A stretch of 64,000 nt of DNA from Paralvinella palmiformis (taxonomy: Eukaryota; Annelida; Polychaeta; Terebellida; Alvinellidae), in NCBI GenBank assembly GCA_025642065.1, contig JAODUP010000184.1, positions 312,001 to 376,000 on the forward strand, written 5' to 3'. Within the stretch, counting starts at the first letter, position 1. Every line of letters begins with the position of its first letter. Of this stretch, positions 23,660 to 35,570 are shown one piece after another. The translations under genes were made by a program, and so were the position numbers. The notes beneath the pieces were generated by a model. The model had not been told where the DNA came from. It worked only from the letters and a program-made list of their open reading frames with translations, and searched no databases.

Positions 23660-24822
23660 AATTAGTATTATTCTCTAAGAATTACCATTAACTGTTACTG
23701 TGGACTCCAAAAGTATTAACTTTAAACTCCCATATCTCTTTTTTCAATTGAGCCATTTCAAAAAGTGAGGTATCATTTTAAAGCTGTTTCCAAGCTCTAT
23801 CAAATGAAGTCTGTAAATGATTAGCCGTATACTTCACCAATTTGACAGGAGTCTATATATAATATAATTCTGATAGGTCTGCTTGAGTCCGTTCACCAGA
23901 CTCCCGAGTGGTAGGGAGCGGTTATTTTTAGCTAAAAATAGATGCTTACGCTTCAGTGTGTTATTTCTATTTCACGATCATACTTATTTATACTCATACT
24001 GTCATACCCATAGCCATAGGAATAGACTAGTTCGGAAACAATATTATATTTATAACACTTAGTTTGCATTATCGCCCAATGAGCACGCATTATTTATCAA
24101 ACTCCCAAATCACGCTCCAGGTTTTCGCTTTTAAGATAGTTGCGCATCAATATATATATAATACAATGGAACATGTAATATTAGATGTTAATTACTACCT
24201 TATAACACCGACTCTACCAGAAATTATATTTATCCGAAACAAGTCTAATCGCGACAGTAGACCAAATTTACGGTTCCGAGTACTTCGTCCCAGTGGAATA
24301 TCGCCCGTGATCGTTTCGTTCTACTAACTTTCGAATCTTCGTCGCAATCTTCACTCCTGCTACTGGCGACTTCGACCCGAGCTGAGATTATTTAATTGAA
24401 ATATTGGCCGCAGTTTAGGCTTGTACATATAGCCAAGATGAATGAATAGGCGTTTTATAACTTGCTTTGTAAGCTCTATTCGATGTATAGATTCAAAATA
24501 ATGTTGAAATTATATTATTAGTAATTTATTGGTAAATCCCTATCCTAATTTTATTTTGCTTGTAGGGATTTAACCATTACAGAATATAAATATATGTATT
24601 AAGCATATAATATATGATCCCAGTATTAACAAATAAATCATGGGAAATTACCCCCCCCCCCCCAATTTCTAAAATACAGAAGCCCATTGATTATTATATA
24701 GTTCTTGATATTATATTCAAAGATACAGTATTTGTGACCGTCAGTCTGTTAACGCAGATATGATTCAGGAACCTACCAGAAGGAAACCATCCTAGAACTT
24801 GGACTATAGTTAGAGAGTTAGA

Positions 24823-24863
<41 letters not shown>

Positions 24864-24902
24864 TATATATACACAATATATATATATATATATATATAAT
24901 AT

Positions 24903-24964
<62 letters not shown>

Positions 24965-25590
24965 TATATATATAATCCGAAAATATGGCCGAATGGCCGA
25001 GTTATTATTGCCGAGTAATTATTGCTTATCAGTGGTCTCTTTAATTGTCTCTATACTATAGCGATATATATTTCAATTCAGTTCAATAATTACATTTGGA
25101 AATATACATATTCGATCCATATTTGTTCAATTAACTTTAAAAACGCATAGGCTACATGTCAAGAACTATGACGATCAAAAACATTCTACTACACAGTCAC
25201 CGTAATAATGGTGGCCTAAATACGTGCATACATTTGTCCGTATGGAGATGAATCAACAAATATCTGTTGAGACGTTTTTTTTCTTCAGGATCAGCCTTAT
25301 AATTAATAGGTTAATTGACCGATTAGTTCATTATACTCTAATTAATTTAAGCGCCAAAAATTATTCACCAATAAGGACCAAATATCGATCTATAAAGAAA
25401 TATCGAACGTAAAATAATATAATATAATTTATCCAGTGGATCTAGATACAGCTGGAAGTCTTTATATTTAGAATATTGTACAGGAAATTAACAGTTACTT
25501 AGAAAATCATGAAATAATGACAACATCCGAAGCTCATGAACGATCGATCAAATCAAGGCTAATTCGAAACATTTATGTTTTAATTAGTCT
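23660..25590. other. No gene recognised; long (TA)n block at 24825-24975
   Basis: AT-rich sequence without supported coding frames. A C homopolymer lies near 24651, and an interrupted (TA)n tract about 150 bases long occupies 24825-24975. Short open frames in the TA tract are artefacts. Confidence 0.6.
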
Positions 25591-25593
25591 ATG

Positions 25594-26057
25594 TTCTAAC
25601 AGTCCGCATACTCAATAGCACACGTTTATTTCTAATAGTCCACATATCCAATGGCACACTTTTATTTCTAATAGTCCACATACTCAATAGCACACGTTTA
25701 TTTCTAATAGTCCACATACTCAATAGCACACGTTTATTTCTAAATGTCTACATACTCAATAGCACATGTCTATTACTAAAGGTCTACATACTCAATACCA
25801 CACGTTTATTTCTAACAGTCTATACAAATAATCAATACCACACGTTTATTTCTAACGGTTTACATACTCAATAGCACACGTTTATTTCTAACAGTCCAGA
25901 TGCTCAATAGCACACGTTTATTGCTAACAGTCCACATACTCAATAGGACACGTTTATTTCTAACAGTCCATATAAATAGTCAATAGAACACACGTTTATT
26001 TCTAACGGTTTACATACTCAACAGCACACATTTATTGCTAACAGTCCACATACTCAA
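25594..26057. repeat. 36-bp minisatellite, about 13 units
   Basis: The unit is CACACGTTTATTTCTAATAG plus TCCACATACTCAATAG, repeated with point differences and occasional indels (for example the ATACAAATAATC variants near 25824 and 25970). It does not encode anything on either strand, and unit similarity is highest in the first half. Confidence 0.92.
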
Positions 26058-26507
26058 ATACTACAACGCATACAAATTTCATAATATTCAGTTCATTTCG
26101 GTATTCACCTTAAAACCATACATGGTAAGCTCGCTTCTTAAAGTTGTCGCTGCAAATGAACAATCTACTACTATGAGCATAAATATACGCTACAACAAAA
26201 TAAGTCCAAACCTCTTGTGTAAATGTTGTGAGAAAATTCACCAACTTTAATATATCCCTGTCTTTCTCACTATACTTCAGTTCAAAGAGAAATTCTCAAC
26301 ATATAAATGGAAGGACGCCTATTTGATACCAATCTATATACGGAGAATTTCCACACCAACTATGGAATCTGTCGCTCAATCTTTCTTATTCGCCGAGTTA
26401 AGAAATCGATTGTGTCTTTCTGAACAAGATTCGGCGTCTGAATTCTCGCAACAAAATTATTGGTTATCACCAAAATTGTTTTCATAGAGACTCCTCCTGT
26501 ATTATAA

Positions 26508-26682
26508 GATGATGATGATTGTTATTTTACGACCACTTTTGTACACACGGTAGGCTAAATGGGCCGAGTGACCTTCACAAGTAATAAAGCGAACTCCAAG
26601 ATGAAACACACTTCAGATATGCCCACGCCGAGATTCTAACTCAGTTGGTCCAACGTGCTACCAACTAGGCCACGAAGGCGCC
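26508..26682 (-). mobile_element. SINE family A copy, near full length
   Basis: On the minus strand: a GGCGCCTTCGTGGCCTAGTTGG head, box B GAGTTAGAATCTCGGC, the CATATCTGAAG body, and a (ATC)n tail. It abuts a reverse-transcriptase fragment. Confidence 0.88.
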
Positions 26683-26704
26683 ATTTCCTGTACTGTACCG
26701 ATTC

Positions 26705-27045
26705 TTGGACATCGCAATGACCGAATGGATCAGTACTCATGACCATAAAATAATTACAGATGCCATTTACTTTGATTTTGCCAAAGCATTTGAAACTGTC
26801 TCCCACAAAACTGTCTTATCCACAAATTGGAATTATTTGGTATATAAAGAAAAGTTCAGAATTAGGTCAGAAATTTTCAAACAAATGTTGCAAAATCGAT
26901 TACTTTGGCCAGTAATATTCCCATTATATATAAATGACATTCCCTATATAATTTCTTCCACAGCTGATGACACCAATTATATAAACTCTTTGCCGATCAG
27001 TGACAACATTAAATTGTTGTCATCAAATCCAGCCAGGTTTGGACC
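26705..27045 (+). mobile_element. Non-LTR retrotransposon fragment (reverse transcriptase palm)
   Basis: An open frame of 122 codons includes YFDFAKAFETVSHKTVL, LFPLYINDIPYI-like text and STADDT. These are the DFAKAFDTV, LYINDLP and ADDT blocks of jockey/CR1 reverse transcriptases. Internal deletion has removed the sequence between the first and second blocks. SINE copies lie on both sides. Confidence 0.75.
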
Positions 27046-27049
27046 AAGC

Positions 27050-27145
27050 CATTTTGTGCACAAAATAGGTTAAATGGGCCGAGCGACCTTCAAAGGTAAT
27101 GCGGCAAAGTCGAAGATGAACCGCCCGCCACACATGCCCACGCCA
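27050..27145 (-). mobile_element. SINE family A copy, both ends truncated
   Basis: Only the central body remains: TTTTGTGCACAAAATAGG, AAATGGGCCGAGCGACC and an altered CACACATGCCCACGCC end. The orientation is minus. Confidence 0.8.
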
Positions 27146-27252
27146 ATGTGTTGTTCTCCATATCAACCCTTATTTGTTGTTTTAAGTATCAAATAATCGC
27201 CTGGTTTCGTTTATTTTCTAATTGGTCTTCTTTTACAACAGAAATAACCTAC

Positions 27253-27300
27253 CTAATAGACAATTTCCGCGACGCATGCGTAGTCCGTGATCCAGACATC
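27253..27300 (-). promoter_or_regulatory. Candidate non-coding first exon or promoter of ARMC6
   Basis: On the minus strand a GACTACGCATGCGTCGCGG stretch, with a near-palindromic GACGCATGCGTA resembling an NRF-1 site, is followed by ATTAG and a consensus donor GTAGGT at 27252. ARMC6 needs an upstream 5' UTR exon, and this is the first CpG-rich spot with a donor upstream of it. The link is inferred from position only. Confidence 0.25.
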
Positions 27301-27989
27301 TAATGTGGTTTTCGCATTGGTTTGCGGGTCAGTGAAGCTGTTTATATAGTGAAATAGCATGGAACAAGAAGTGTCATTGTTTGTAAATTGACGTTTTGGA
27401 GGGATTCATAGAGCTAAATCGGTCTTCAAGTTATTTTAGCAGTTTCGTGTTAATTAAATATAATGTAAAAAAAACCATTGCTAATAGATAAGATTATTTG
27501 TATGGGGAAAATCAACTTTCATCATTCAAGACGGTTGAAGCTGGATAGTAATGACTGTCGGGCTGCAAGTCAGATCTTATGGCAACAAACTGAAAATATC
27601 TGCTAAAGAACAACATGAATTCAAACATTAGGAAAATATGATTATCTTAAATATTTAAGTTTCAATAGAAGTGTTTTGTTCTAACAAAACTGTTGTTGTT
27701 TAAAATGATTTTATTCAGACCTTCCAGTACGCCACATGTGGTTAATGACCATTCATTTTTCCAACGGCTGTCGGAGTTACAACTTTTAACTCATACACTA
27801 AACGTTACATATTAAAATTATGGGATGGCTAATTTGAACCTACAGTCGTGTATGCAACCCATTGTCTTTTAGGTCAATGATGCAATTAAATAGAGTTGAC
27901 ATATTGTGATCTCGGTGATCTCACTATTGGTAAAAGGAATGTTTTTATCAGATGGTTCCGCGAGCCCGCAAGTATAAGTCCAATGATGA

Positions 27990-29745
27990 AAACATATGGT
28001 AAAATAAGTCAGATATGCTCTTTTGAAAGTGCACAGTGACATTGCTGAGACTCTTGACGAAGGATCCATGACTGTATTAGTTATGGTAAAATAAGTCAGA
28101 TATGCTCTTTTGAAAGTGCACAGTGACATTGCTGAGACTCTTGACGAAGGATCCATGACTGTATTAGTTATGGTAAAATAAGTCAGATATGTTTTTTTGA
28201 AAGTGCACAGTGACATAGCTGAGGCTCTTGACGGAGGATCCATGACTGTATTAGTTATGGTAAAATAAGTCAGATATGCTTTTTTGAAAGTGCACAGTGA
28301 CATAACTGAGGCTCTTGACGAAGGATCCATGACTGTATTAGTTATGGTAAAATAAGTCAGATATGCTCTTTTGAAAGTGCACAGTGACATTGCTGAGACT
28401 CTTGACGAAGGATCCATGACTGTATTAGTTATGGTAAAATAAGTCAGATATGCTCTTTTGAAAGTGCACAGTGACATTGCTGAAGCTCTTGACCAAGCAT
28501 CCATGACTGCATTAATTATGCTTGATTTATCCACAGCTTTCGACTTAATCGATCACCTAATTCTACTGAAGCATTTAGAATGTTCTTTTGGAATCAAGGA
28601 AATATCTTTAACTTGGGTAAAGTCGTATCTCACCGACAGAACTCAGTGTGTTTCAGTGGCCAATAAAACTTCGCCAAATGTAGGTCTTCTGTTTGGTGTA
28701 ACACAGGGATCTGTTTTACGACCAAAGAATTACTTGTTGGTGAAATTATTAAACGGTATAATATTAAATATCATTGTTATGCCGATGATACACAAGTGTA
28801 CATGACCTTGAAGCCATGTGATAAATGGGTTGATATTTCATCTTCAATTGAAGCTTATTTTGCAGACATAAGTATTTGGATGAACAGCAACATGCTGAAA
28901 ATGAATAAGGACAAGACATAATAAATAGTTTTTTCATCCAAGCAACATGTAAAGAAAACTGAGAATCTTCCCATTAAGCTAAGATCCAGTTATATAAATT
29001 ATTCCATGTATGTAAGAAATCTAGGGCTTTTATTAGATAATACTCTAGGAATGGAGAAACAGGTGAATTCTATATGTAAGTCCTGTTATTATCAAATATG
29101 AAATATAGGACTTATTCGTAAGTACATAAATGATGAGACATGCAAGACTTTAGTCCAAGCCCTTATTATTTCTCGACTGGACTATGGCAATGCATTGTCA
29201 TATAATATCCTCATCTATCTCTGAGAAACCTCCTATAGCGAGTGCAGAACTCTGGTGCACGTCTGGTGACACGCACCCGCCAAAGGGAACATATAACACC
29301 AGTTTTGTGTCAGCTGCACTGGTTTCTTGTACGTTTCAGATCATTGTACAAGATCCTGTTTCTTACATTCAAAGTACTGAATGGAACAGCACCAGTGTAT
29401 GTAAGCGATCTGATCGAAAAATATATACCAGTGAGAATGCTCCAATCTGAGTCCTATTCACTTTTGAGGGTGCCATACAGCAACGTACGGAGAGAGATCC
29501 ATCCTTCCGAGCATCAGATCCCAAGCTGTGGAATGAGTTGCCAAACCACGTTAAACACGCAACAAGTAGAGACATATTTCTTAAAACCCATTTATTTAAA
29601 TTGGCGTATTTATAATATTAAACCAGTTTATTATGTATGAAATGCTACTTGATCTATATGAGCTCAGAATATGTTTTAATTGTGTTTTAAATGTTAAGCG
29701 CCTTATAGCAATCTCGGTTGAATAAGGCGTTATATAAAACACTAC

Positions 29746-29775
<30 letters not shown>
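27990..29775 (+). mobile_element. CR1/jockey-like LINE, 3' half, with an internal 87-bp tandem array
   Basis: The array at 27996-28517 leads into a frame with KVHSDIAEALDQASMTALIM, LDLSTAFDLIDHL and FGVTQGSVLRP (LDLS.AFD.IDH and GV.QGS.L.P blocks). Later frames give TLVQALIISRLDYGNAL, a TPVLCQLHWF and LNGTAPVYVSDLI. The 3' end is a TTAAGCGCCTTATAGCAATC segment and a (TTA)n tail at about 29745-29772. Several stops and frameshifts make it inactive. Confidence 0.9.
27996..28517 (+). repeat. Six 87-bp tandem copies of a reverse-transcriptase segment
   Basis: Units start at 27996, 28083, 28170, 28257, 28344 and 28431, exactly 87 bases apart, and differ by few bases. Each codes on the plus strand for LLKVHSDIAETLDEGSMTVL followed by a short stretch with a stop. 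The last unit runs on into the normal LINE frame. Since 87 is a multiple of three, the minus strand stays open for 221 codons, giving a false repetitive protein. Confidence 0.95.
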
Positions 29776-29776
<1 letters not shown>

Positions 29777-30576
29777 CTAAAATAGCATTGACTTTGTTGC
29801 CTTTATAATTGGTGGTGATTTCAATACCGAATTCGTTATTTTCGGACTCTGTTACTAACAAATTAGCTAAGTCGTAAAAGTCTGATATTTTGAACTCACA
29901 CTCTTAATACTAATATATGTCTTATACCTATAGTAACATTGGCTGTGTAGTTCTGTAATATATATGTATCATTTAATCGTTTATCAGAAAGTGATTGTCA
30001 ATATTGAAGGTGAAAGCTTTTTTTATCATTCCCCGATTGTTGTAGATAATGGATGGGTATGTTCAGTATTCACATAGTGATAGGCGATGTTCTAATCGAA
30101 TGCTATCACGAACGTCAACAAGCAAATAAATGTCATAGAATGCCAGTGATGTGCTGAAAAAAACATTAATAATCTAAAGAATGTGTCGCCTTGCAACAGT
30201 TTTCCATAAATATCTCTGATAAAACTGACCGATATTACAAAAATGCTATGTATAAGTGTTTATAGGCCACGCACATGTATATAACAAACATATGATTAAT
30301 GATGTATATAGAACAGGTTGGACTAATGGTGTAAAGCACATAGGAGTATGCTCATCTGCCTGTCAATCGTCGAGCTTTAAAACTTGTAAATGTTAACCAG
30401 GCTCCAATAAAAGTAAATATAATAGAATCAACTTTGAAATTTCGACAAATACGAGAAACATCTGATATGACGTCCAACCTGATTATGCAAATAGTTTTAA
30501 TATGCTTATGTTGTTGATGAAGTGTATAGCATATAAATATGAACAAACGTATAGCAGTATATCGTATAATGTTACG

Positions 30577-30617
<41 letters not shown>

Positions 30618-31596
30618 ATAGAGAGAGAGAGAGAGAAGAGAGTGTGTGTGTGTGGGTGTATTTTTGAAGAGAGTAAGATAAATTATTATTTATTGTCATA
30701 ATTTATGTGAAGCTTTTCATGTGATTAAAGCAGATAGTGTCAAACGCATTCTGAATCTTCTTATTGATAGTGCTTGTGATAAAGTCAGTCACGATATACA
30801 CGAATTGGCTTGGAAAAGCAATGATATTATGACTTGAGAACTCTTTGGCAATAAAAGCAATATTTCTATAGGTAAATAGTAACATGCTGCTATGTTAGAC
30901 AAGAGTGACGAATTGTTAATTTATTTTTAATGTTAAACAACAATTGAAACGCAACAAAAATGTAATCTACACAATGACTTCAATAGACATGATTACGTAT
31001 TGACTCTCTTATATTATTCTTTATCATTATATCTACATTATGTTTATTCACACACACACACACACACATACACACACGCACGCACGCGCGCGTACACACA
31101 TGAGGGTGACAATTTTTAATAGGAACAATGATTTTTTAATTGATAAAACTCAGTGCGATATTTGAATACGTTTGATAATAATATAGATTAAGTTTTAATG
31201 TGTAAGTTATTGTTTGTAACATAATGGAATCATTTATTTTTATCATACATGTATTTATTATATCCTCATTATATAAGACAACATTGTCCTTCACATCTTC
31301 ACAGCAACCAGACGAGACTTCAGGCGGTGTATGATGACACACGTACACGCACGCACGCACGCACGCACAGAGGATAGTTGGGTTGGTTGGCATGTTCATC
31401 AAGTAGGCAAACAAGTGGTCTAGGCCAACCAACTGAGTTATCAAGATATAATAACAATATATAACTCTGAAAATGTATATTTTTAAGTCTTTGTACTCTG
31501 AGCCGATGCCATCGTACACACGCACGCACGCACACACTCACACACATACATACACACCCAACACACACACAATCGTGTGTGTGTGTGGGTGATTAA
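29776..31596. other. No gene recognised; microsatellite-rich
   Basis: The visible content is simple repeats: (CA)n(TA)n(GA)n(TG)n at 30578-30655, CA/CG runs at 31050-31095, 31338-31370 and 31515-31590. Open frames here are short or derived from repeats. Confidence 0.6.
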
Positions 31597-31751
31597 TTAA
31601 GACAATCTCCGAACCAATAACACCGTTATTTTACATAGGAGACAACTAGTGAGAAGGCTAACATCAAACTGTCTCGCTGCAAGGGACGAACAGGATAGGT
31701 CCGTACAGTTCCCGGCGCCATTTGCTAAGCTCGTCAAATCGGTTGAATTTT

Positions 31752-31981
31752 CTAGCAAAATCGGCTCATAAACTGTGAAGTTATCCAAACCAAAATGTCC
31801 GGCCGAGTGGTCCCGTCTGTATCCCACTCCGTCATATGCGTGGGCGAGGTGTCGGGTGGTTTGAATCCCGTAAAGGAAGTGACGTCGCCCGGTATTGGCT
31901 TCCCGGAAGCGTGCACGAAGGAATCGCTTCGACCGCTCGCATATCCGCCATCTTGTACTTGGATATCGTCGCCGTCGTCGG
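31752..31981 (-). CDS. Immunoglobulin-domain protein, putative last coding exon (acidic tail)
   Basis: After a TTTTTTTGTCATTTTAG acceptor the exon enters with two bases, completing the codon split at 32448, and reads DDGDDIQVQDGGYASGRSDS, then GKPIPGDVTSFTGFKPPDTS and ends MSRFC before a TAG stop at 31754-31752. No membrane segment is present, so the product may be secreted. The frame is set by the phase match to the upstream Ig exon. I do not recognise the tail. Confidence 0.6.
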
Positions 31982-32447
31982 CTAAAATGACAAAAAAAAC
32001 CAAAAATACACACAGATAACACTAACCCATCATCATCAGCAACTGAGCTAAGTAGCGCGAACGTTCGCCGACAGAGATGCCCCCCAACCTTTATTAAAAA
32101 AAAAATTTTTTGAAAGGAAATGAATATTTTTTCCGGTTTTAAATTTTTTTTCCCTAGCTAGGTCTATTCAGTCAGTCAGTCACTGAATTAATCAAGCACT
32201 CAGTCCCTGACTGACTTACCGACTGACTTACGAGCTAACTGACTGATTGACTGACTCAGTCAGTCATATCGTCACTCAATGTATAGAGTTCACAAATAAA
32301 AATTCTATGAGATACGCGCAAAAGATAAATAACAACAACAACAGTAATATAATAATAATAAAAATAATAACATAAAATAATAATAATAATAATAATAATA
32401 ATAAAGTAACAATAATTTTAACCCAAAATATAAAATTGTTGCCTTAC

Positions 32448-32783
32448 CTAATGTCAGCCGGACAGAAACTCGCCGATACATTCCCGCTGAATTTCTCGCC
32501 TCACAGGAATACCCTCCCAGTTCGTTGGCAGTAATTTTATTGATGGTTAGAATGCTTTCGGCGTGTTTGTGTATGCCGCTAGAGGGCTGCGTGTTCAGGG
32601 TGTACTTCCTGTTGGTCTTCACGTAACCGGAAGTCACGGCGTCGGCCAACCACCGGATTTGGGCGATGTCGATCGGAGGATCTGCGGTGACGTCACAGCT
32701 CAGCTGGATCTGCCTGTCGAGTTTCATTGGCGGCGACAGGGAGTGGAATATCGGGCTAACGAACACCTGTAGAACACGTGGTT
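32448..32783 (-). CDS. Immunoglobulin-like (I-set/C2) domain exon
   Basis: The 336-base exon encodes about 112 residues: PRVLQVFVSPIFHSLSPPMK, then LSCDV (first Ig cysteine), IRWL (core tryptophan), a SILTINKITANELGGYSCEA block with the Leu..Asp/Glu.G.Tyr.Cys pattern, then ARNSAG and SVRLTL. That is one full Ig domain with both cysteines and the tryptophan. The acceptor is TTTCCAACAG, the donor GTAAGG, phase 2 in and phase 1 out. Upstream exons were not found, so the protein could be an IGFBP7/Kazal-Ig type secreted factor or a longer adhesion molecule. Either fits; neither is shown. Confidence 0.85.
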
Positions 32784-32898
32784 CTGTTGGAAATAGGTAT
32801 AAAACAGTTAAGCATTGTTCATATTCGACCAGATCGAGCCCTGTCAGAAGCCAACCAATCCTAGGCTGGATCGGTTAACACGCTGCTGGTACGGGGAT

Positions 32899-33020
32899 TA
32901 GAATATCAATCAATCAATATATTTATTTCAAACCGAATCTAGAATTGCATTACATAAATATACACTAAATGAAGCGAGTACATGGTAGATACAGCTTCGG
33001 GTTACACCGAAGATATTAAA
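32899..33020 (-). repeat. Dispersed repeat end with (TTGA)n, copy 1
   Basis: It shares with 38794-38910 a CAATCAAT run, ATTTATTTC followed by GAAC/AAAC, and a GGTTACACCGAAGAT/GGTCTACACCGAAGAT block at similar spacing. It looks like the 3' end of a minus-strand retroelement with a short tandem tail. Confidence 0.55.
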
Positions 33021-33240
33021 TCGATGCAAGGATGGAACCCGACATATTTTCAGAGAAACGACAATACAAATATATACCCGATGTATCTTTCGGCATATTG
33101 TAAGAGGCAACTAAAATGAGGCAATGCCAAATCATTGTTTTGCACCCATGAGTTATTAACCCTCACTCACTAGCATCATTTAGTATTTACTAATACTTTC
33201 TTGTTTATTCGGTAGGGGTCGCTTATGCGACTTCATAGAA

Positions 33241-33402
33241 TGATGATGAGATGATGATGATGATGATTGATGTTTTACGGCCACTTTTGTGCACAAGGTA
33301 GGCTAAATGGGCCGAGCGACCTCCAAAGGTAATGAGACGAAATGAAAGACGAAACAACCTTCAGATATGCCCACGCCGGGATTGGAACACGGGTGGTAGT
33401 GA
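33241..33402 (-). mobile_element. SINE family A copy with (ATC)n tail
   Basis: The copy is complete from the tail through the TTACGGCCACTTTTGTGCAC body to GCCCACGCCGGGATTGGAAC and the GGTGGTAGTGACC part of the head. The first 30 or so bases of the head are missing. Confidence 0.88.
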
Positions 33403-33808
33403 CCGCATAGGAGTCAAAGGTTGAGACGAACTCGGTGTACTTTCTGTGTTCTTGTCCTGAATAAGAAATCTGAGATATTTCAGAAGGGATTTTCCTCTAG
33501 ATGGGTGCCTTATATCCGACATCATATAAATAGCTAGGTGACTTGGACCAGGGTTTAAGAAACGGAGCCCACTGTTCTTTCAAAACCACCTTTTCATGTG
33601 ATTAAAGCAGGTAATGTCAAACGCATTCTTGGTCTCTGTGTCATTTACTAAAAATCTCGAGTAAGTGGTAGATAGTAATGCCGATTTTTTACAGTAACTT
33701 CTACAAAATTTACATCTGAAGGGAATTCCCCAAAGCTAGGGGGTCGCTTTGTTACCCTGTCGTTGTCCGTATAATATCTGAAAACTGAGAGCAGGTTCAC
33801 TGGCCGAA

Positions 33809-33944
33809 GATGATGATGATGATTGGTGTTTTACGGCCACTTTTGTGCGCACGGTAGGCTAAATGGGCCGAGCGACCTTCAAAGGCCATGAAGCGAAGTC
33901 AAAGATGAAACAACCATCAGATACGCCCACGCCGAGATTCGAAC
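33809..33944 (-). mobile_element. SINE family A copy, head truncated
   Basis: It runs from a (GAT)n tail through TTACGGCCACTTTTGTGCGC and ends at the box B (GCCGAGATTCGAAC). The copy lies about 400 bases from another copy in the same orientation. Confidence 0.88.
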
Positions 33945-34506
33945 ATTATCCGGTTTCTGTTAATATCACACGAGCATGTACAACTAAATTTGTACATAGA
34001 TTTTCCAATAATACTAATACTTTTACATCCAAATACTCAGTGGGTCATATTTGCTTTCAAATTTATACCGGAGTAAAAAAAAGGTCATCATTGTTACAAG
34101 TGGAGGCGTATACTCGTCGGGGTTTATTTCACTTCATTGACGTCACACGCAAAATGACGCCATCGGGCGAGATTTAGATCAAACGAATAAACACTATGGG
34201 ACATTTTGGTCTTTTATTAGCGAACGACAAAGGAAATAAACTCCAATAAATTTAAGGTGAATTCAACTTAATTTAGGGCTTAATTTGTAAAATAAATTGT
34301 TTAAATTTCGAATCACTGGATGAATATGAATATGATTACAATTGAGTACCTTAGGACCGGTGTTCCAATTTACCAGTATAATTCTATTTGGGGAATATTC
34401 GTCAAGTAAGGGTTTCTTTTAACGCCGTTTCTCTTTGATTATTTATTATCCTTCTAATATTTTGGTATATTTTCCAGTTTCTTGGCGTTTACCGTGAAGT
34501 AACGTA

Positions 34507-34680
34507 TAATTGGGTTAGTAATTGGACAACTACAGGTGGGCCGCTAATATTACATATATGGGTGTAATTGGGTTAATAATTGGAGAACTACAGGTGGGCC
34601 ACTAATATTACATATATGGGTGTAATTGGGTTAGTAATTGGACAACTACATGTGGGCCGCTAATATTACATATATGGGGA
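34507..34680. repeat. 58-bp tandem repeat, three units
   Basis: Units start at 34507, 34565 and 34623. Each contains TAATTGGGTTAGTAATTGGA, ACTACAGGTGGGCC and CTAATATTACATATATGGG. Differences are single bases. Confidence 0.95.
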
Positions 34681-34742
34681 TTTATTCGTGAAGCGGTCAA
34701 TACAAACTAAATTGAAAAATTGAGTAAGTGTGTGATATATTG

Positions 34743-34788
34743 ATTGAGATGAGTGAGTGAGTGAGAGTGAGTGAGTGAGTGAGTGAGG
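34743..34788. repeat. (GAGT)n microsatellite
   Basis: An interrupted GAGT run. Similar GTGA/CACT runs occur near 10150, 38245-38287 and 38480-38550. Confidence 0.9.
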
Positions 34789-35059
34789 CCTGTCACACCT
34801 GAGATATAGATGTTTGAACTCTGACTTGGAAGCGTGCAGCGACAAACCATAACTGTGTTGCTCTGATAATAAACCTACGACACTGCGTGCACCTTGTTTT
34901 AATGCTTCCATTATTATTTTTCAACGTGTCACAGTGGATAATACTGTAACCAACCAAATATTAGCGCGACATTAACATCGCGAGATTTGCGCAATATTTA
35001 TGATCGCGAAGATTTTACAACAGATGAATAATTCATCGAGCTGATCTATTATGTACGTA

Positions 35060-35285
35060 TATTATTATTATTATTATAATACAATGATGTAAATGCAGTT
35101 AGAGTCCCGGTGATGAGTAAGCCACTGCTCCGTATAACCTCTGTGATGGCCCAATAATGAGGGGCTATAGACCAACTAGGCTAATACTATGATAAAACCG
35201 AAGTCTTTTAGTGACAACAATACTGGGATTCAACTCCACGACGTAGAGCTCTGCAGGTTGTGCGCTATCAACTACAATAGTTTTT
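35060..35285 (-). mobile_element. SINE-like repeat family E with (TAA)n tail
   Basis: Read on the minus strand it has a tRNA-like head with GTTGATAGCGCACAACC as possible box A and GGAGTTGAATCCCAG as box B, and it ends in a (TAA)n-type tail near 35060-35080. Single copy here, so the call depends on the boxes and tail. Confidence 0.5.
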
Positions 35286-35349
35286 CCATGAAACATCTAC
35301 TATTTGTTCGTTTATATCAATATAATATTTGGCCTTTTTTACAACAACA

Positions 35350-35350
35350 C

Positions 35351-35422
<72 letters not shown>

Positions 35423-35500
35423 TTGTGTGTGTGTGTGTGTTAATATACCTGACATCCATACTTAGTAATATAAATATTTATATATGTAATATATATATTG

Positions 35501-35539
<39 letters not shown>

Positions 35540-35570
35540 GTATATGTATATATATATATATATATATATC
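35350..35570. repeat. Compound (TA)n/(TG)n microsatellites
   Basis: Long TA runs at about 35351-35412 pass into a TG run to 35440, and two further TA runs lie at 35506-35535 and 35546-35569. Frames that read through them as IYIYIY proteins are artefacts. Confidence 0.92.

Noticed and set aside
25594..26057. Regular 36-bp spacing suggesting a CRISPR array
   Set aside because: The units are contiguous similar repeats without unique spacers, and the genome is eukaryotic.
27869..28534. 221-codon minus-strand open frame with repeated blocks, looking like a repeat protein
   Set aside because: It is the back strand of the 87-bp array of LINE polymerase DNA; 87 is a multiple of three, so it stays open by arithmetic.
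31597..32022. Longer minus-strand frame over the last Ig-gene exon
   Set aside because: It reads the exon in a frame that does not match the phase of the Ig exon donor and gives an Arg-rich low-quality protein.
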